Positions 61,895-64,000 of a stretch of DNA of 64,000 nucleotides are shown piece by piece (positions within the stretch are counted from its first letter, which is position 1; each line of letters begins with the position of its first letter). Under the pieces are notes generated by a model. It had not been told where the DNA came from. It saw only the letters and a program-made list of their open reading frames with translations, and made no database searches. The translations under genes and the position numbers were made by a program. The stretch lies in contig NZ_AHCD03000035.1 in the NCBI RefSeq assembly GCF_000238295.3, positions 1,234,797 to 1,298,796 on the forward strand, read 5' to 3'. This stretch comes from Pseudoalteromonas rubra. Lineage in GTDB: Bacteria > Pseudomonadota > Gammaproteobacteria > Enterobacterales > Alteromonadaceae.

Positions 61895-62004
61895 TAGGTC
61901 AATAATGTGCACATTGATTCGTCCATGAAGCGCTAACCTGTTCGGCCATCCAAGGCCTCACCTTCGAGTCTGAAAAAGCGGTGCTTTTTCCGGGCGACTC
62001 TCAG
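61895..62004 (+). repeat. Array-invading element, copy 2
   Basis: Follows a full type A repeat directly. Shares the 5' module, has the second middle module (GTTCGGCCATCCAAGGCCTC, with a GGCC palindrome) and the 3' hairpin AAAAAGC-GGT-GCTTTTT, ending CTCTCAG exactly at position 11 of the next repeat. Confidence 0.8.
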
Positions 62005-62138
62005 CCTATCAAACGGGGAGTATCCAAACACGTAGACGGGTGCCAAGGTGCTTACACAGCTTTTGTCTCAATCCCCTCTCGTGCGGGGAATACAGCGGCC
62101 TACTCTAGAGCCCTTATAACACGAGCCCATAAACAGAC

Positions 62139-62187
62139 TTTGCGCTAACCTCCCAGGATTTTCGCGAGAACCACAGGTCAGCGCAAA
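62139..62187. repeat. 13-bp imperfect inverted repeat in an array insert
   Basis: TTTGCGCTAACCT (62139-62151) and AGGTCAGCGCAAA (62175-62187) pair with a single mismatch around a 23-nt loop. It shares GCGCTAACCT with the invading elements and may be an older relative. Confidence 0.5.
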
Positions 62188-62202
62188 CAGAGTTATCTGA
62201 AG

Positions 62203-62230
62203 GTAGATTCCGCATCAAGTGCGGAATGAC
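62203..62230 (+). repeat. REP-like palindrome inside the array
   Basis: GTAG directly precedes ATTCCGCA-TCAAG-TGCGGAAT, followed by GAC. The GTAG tetranucleotide at the foot of a GC-rich hairpin is the hallmark of REP sequences mobilised by RAYT transposases, and a RAYT gene lies 1.2 kb away. It occurs in a segment that replaced part of a repeat-spacer unit. Confidence 0.6.
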
Positions 62231-62358
62231 AATGAGTGGTTAGCAAGCACAGTGTAAAAAGCTGGATAGTCAAATGGGGAGTGTCCAAACGTTAACCATA
62301 AAGCCTGTAATCGTTGATCTTAAGTTCTTAATCCCCTACCAACTGGGGAGCGTCCAAA

Positions 62359-62467
62359 AGGTCAGTAATGTGCACATTGATTCATCCATGAAGCGCTAAC
62401 CTGTTCGGCCATCCAAGACCTCACCTTCGAGCCTGAAAAAGCAGTGCTTTTTCCGGGCGCCTCTCAG
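62359..62467 (+). repeat. Array-invading element, copy 3
   Basis: Nearly identical to copy 2 (only scattered substitutions) but flanked by different spacers, again following a full type A repeat and again joining the next repeat at position 11. Carries the 3' hairpin AAAAAGC-AGT-GCTTTTT. Confidence 0.8.
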
Positions 62468-62492
62468 CCTATCAAACGGGGAGTATCCAAAC

Positions 62493-62774
62493 CCTTACTT
62501 TCAGAGGCCTTGCCAGCCGTGGGCTCGGACAGTGGATAAATCGCTAGTATCGTCCAGTTTGTCAGTCAGTACCAATTGCCAAACCTGAGTACTGAACCAA
62601 ATACCCCAACTCTGTCATATCGGACTTGATCCGGTATCTGCTTATAGGCTAGTGAGTGATTGGTTGAGACTGCCAGTCTAATCACAACGCAATTTACGAG
62701 TTGCTTGCAAGTAGATTCTGCAGCAAGTGCACAATGGCGATGAATGGTTGGTCATAACTGTTCACAAAAATAGA
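62493..62774. other. Array interruption with decayed REP-like palindromes
   Basis: A 282-bp non-CRISPR insert. It holds a minus-strand REP-like palindrome (62613-62639; AGATACCGGATCAAGTCCGATAT in that orientation) and, at 62709-62740, a decayed relative of the 62203 REP that keeps GTAG and 'CAGCAAGTGC'. No gene is present. Confidence 0.5.
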
Positions 62775-62999
62775 TAGTTAAGCGGGGTGTATTCAAACCG
62801 TAGGCGCATCAGCTGAAAAACAACTTCAGTTATGTCTTAATCCCCTATCAAACGGGGAGTATCCAAACAAATGTCACGTTGGCATCACTCAGTAGGTGTT
62901 TTGTCTTAATCCCCTCTCGCGCAGGGAACGCAGCCATTGCTAAATCTGGCGTTTGATCACTTTGAGCCGTCTCAATCCCCTCTCGCGCGGGGAATGCAG

Positions 63000-63125
63000 T
63001 TAAACAGTTCAATAATGTGCAAGTAATTCATCCATGAAGCGCTAAGTGGCGCGTTCGCCAGAATCGGCGTCCGTTATCTCACGCTTACACCTAAAAAAGC
63101 GGTGCTTCTTCCAGGCGGCTCTCAG
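63000..63125 (+). repeat. Array-invading element, copy 4
   Basis: Follows a type B repeat with the same TTAAACAG junction as copy 1, has copy 1's middle module and copies 2/3's 3' hairpin module, and ends CTCTCAG against a right-half repeat. It is the most complete chimera of the modules. Confidence 0.75.
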
Positions 63126-63335
63126 CGTATCAAACGGGGAGCGTCCAAACTTGAGCCCTTAGGAGAATTCACACATATTCTTTTTGTCTTAATCCCCTAT
63201 TAAACGGGGAGTATCCAAACGATAACCCAGAGCTTGTATTACACTCTATCTCGTCTTAATCCCCTATCAAACGGGGAGTATCCAAGCATGTCTCCGTACT
63301 TTTTAATTCAGGTTTATTTGTCTTAACCCCCTATC

Positions 63336-63424
63336 AAGGACGAAATGACAGACACCCAACCAAAAACTTGTCTGTCATACTCCCCTCGCCTATGCTTTTC
63401 ATCTGCTCCAAGGATAAGGACGAA
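63336..63424. repeat. Direct and inverted repeats at the RAYT left boundary
   Basis: AAGGACGAA occurs at 63336-63344, exactly where the last CRISPR repeat breaks off, and again at 63416-63424, where it overlaps the RAYT Shine-Dalgarno. Between them, ATGACAGACA (63345-63354) and TGTCTGTCAT (63369-63378) form a perfect 10-bp inverted repeat. Confidence 0.65.
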
Positions 63425-63428
63425 GCAA

Positions 63429-64000
63429 ATGCCAGCGGCACGGAAAAGCCAGGTCAGTTTAGTTGACACAAAATACTACCATTGCATCTCTCGCTGCGTA
63501 AGACGTGCCTTTTTATGCGGCGAAGACCCATTAACAGGCCAATCTTATGAACATCGCCGAAGATGGGTTGAAGAAAAACTACTTCTGCTGGCACGTATTT
63601 TCTGCATTGATATCTGTGCTTACGCTGTGATGAGCAACCATACTCACATTGTTATGTATGTTGATGACACAAAAGCCAATCGACTATCTGACAAAGCAAT
63701 CGCTATCCGATGGCACAAGTTGTTTAAGGGAAACTGGCTGACACACAAATTCGTGGAAGGTAACGAACTCACCCCGTCAGAACGCATTATGCTCGACGAT
63801 ATTATCGACAAATACCGCGAAAGACTTGCAAGCATCAGCTGGTTTATGCGCGTACTCAACGAAGACATTGCCCGCCGAGCCAATAAAGAAGATGGCTGTA
63901 CAGGTCGGTTCTGGGAAGGCCGATTCAAGTCCCAAGCATTGCTCGATGAAGCTGCCCTTGCCGCCTGCATGGCCTATGTTGACCTCAACCCTATTCGGGC
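63429..64000 (+). CDS. REP-associated tyrosine transposase (RAYT/TnpA-REP), partial
   Basis: The first 190 residues of a Y1 HUH-family transposase; the frame runs off the window. N-terminal 'SLVDTKYYHCISRCVRRAFLCGEDPLTGQSYEHRRRWVEEKL' and the HUH motif in 'AVMSNHTHIVM' (HTH histidines) are typical of the larger RAYT group common in marine Gammaproteobacteria. Later come 'GRFWEGRFKSQALLDE' and 'YVDLNPIRA', which contains the presumed catalytic tyrosine. These enzymes nick single-stranded DNA at REP hairpins and spread REPs; they are usually single-copy. It lies against a truncated CRISPR repeat, with REP-like palindromes inside the array. Confidence 0.88.
   Translation, partial: MPAARKSQVSLVDTKYYHCISRCVRRAFLCGEDPLTGQSYEHRRRWVEEKLLLLARIFCIDICAYAVMSNHTHIVMYVDDTKANRLSDKAIAIRWHKLFKGNWLTHKFVEGNELTPSERIMLDDIIDKYRERLASISWFMRVLNEDIARRANKEDGCTGRFWEGRFKSQALLDEAALAACMAYVDLNPIR

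Larger units (their letters stand above)
61414..63337 (-). CRISPR. Mosaic, decayed CRISPR array with two repeat families
   Basis: Nine full type A repeats (begin GTCTTAATCCCCTATCAAAC, then GGGGAGTATCCAA) start at 61414, 61486, 61555, 61794, 61862, 62324, 62834, 63186 and 63253. Four type B repeats (begin GTCTTAATCCCCTCTCGCGC, then GGGGAATGCAG) start at 61624, 62065, 62903 and 62969. Right-half type A repeats lie near 61748, 62005, 62267, 62468, 62775 and 63126, and a truncated left half at 63320-63337. Where intact, the period is 66-72 bp, so spacers are about 33-38 nt. The reverse complement of both repeats ends in GGGGATTAAGAC, a 3' end typical of type III repeats, so transcription is inferred on the minus strand. 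Left-end repeats are the more degenerate, as expected of a trailer. Confidence 0.88.

Noticed and set aside
61654..63125. Integron attC sites as explanation for the array-invading elements
   Set aside because: The palindromes do not show the paired RYYYAAC/GTTRRRY core sites, and there are no gene cassettes or integrase.
63644..63970. Minus-strand 108-codon frame antisense to the transposase
   Set aside because: It is the shadow of a clearly recognisable RAYT reading frame with HUH motif.

Overview
The window looks like a chromosomal segment of a marine gammaproteobacterium, most likely Pseudoalteromonas or a close relative in the Alteromonadales. This is inferred from gene order (lptD-surA-pdxA-rsmA-apaG-apaH; leuS-lptE-holA-nadD-rsfS-rlmH-mrdA-rodA-rlpA-dacA-ybeD-lipB-lipA), protein style, an NhaD-type Na+/H+ antiporter and moderate GC. 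No rRNA, tRNA, prophage or complete insertion sequence was recognised.

Layout. Positions 0.3-7 kb hold sixA, an M16 protease, a PAS-GGDEF-EAL protein and a sparse gap. Positions 7-17 kb hold a YjbR/MmcQ-family gene broken by an in-frame amber codon, a collagen-like lipoprotein, pfkA, nhaD, a DUF368/PopT lipid-carrier translocase, a DUF3530 protein, and the murein-recycling pair amgK-murU with djlA. Positions 17-23.6 kb hold the outer-membrane/RNA-maturation operon lptD to apaH. Positions 23.7-31 kb hold a chemoreceptor, two tandem paralogous lipoproteins preceded by a seven-copy heptanucleotide repeat, tkt, and metK behind a probable MetJ operator. Positions 31-38.7 kb hold an HDOD protein, a START-domain protein, ygiF, ygiM, an FKBP isomerase, a Lon-like protease and ybeL. 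Positions 38.9-51.6 kb hold leuS-lptE-holA-nadD, then the rsfS-rlmH-mrdA-rodA-rlpA-dacA cell-elongation cluster, then ybeD-lipB-lipA.

From 51.6 kb the window becomes accessory. First comes a probable acyltransferase-methyltransferase fusion followed by a LuxR-type autoinducer-binding regulator, with many palindromes in its upstream region. Next are a large unknown lipoprotein and a chromosomal TraT homologue, divergent around an 18-bp perfect palindrome. Then comes a three-gene CRISPR type III accessory cluster: a degenerate and a canonical member of the Cas_NE0113/Csm6-type ring-nuclease family flank a fusion of Csx16, two membrane helices and a CARF-like domain. I read this middle protein as a cyclic-oligoadenylate-gated membrane effector carrying its own putative ring nuclease.

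Downstream lies a scrambled CRISPR array (61.4-63.3 kb) with two interleaved repeat families and at least six right-half repeats. It also contains four copies of a modular 95-125 bp palindromic element and REP-like palindromes. Its right end, inferred to be the leader side, is cut off inside a repeat by a REP-associated tyrosine transposase (RAYT) locus running off the window. No cas1, cas2, cas6 or cas10 is visible, so any interference complex must be encoded elsewhere.
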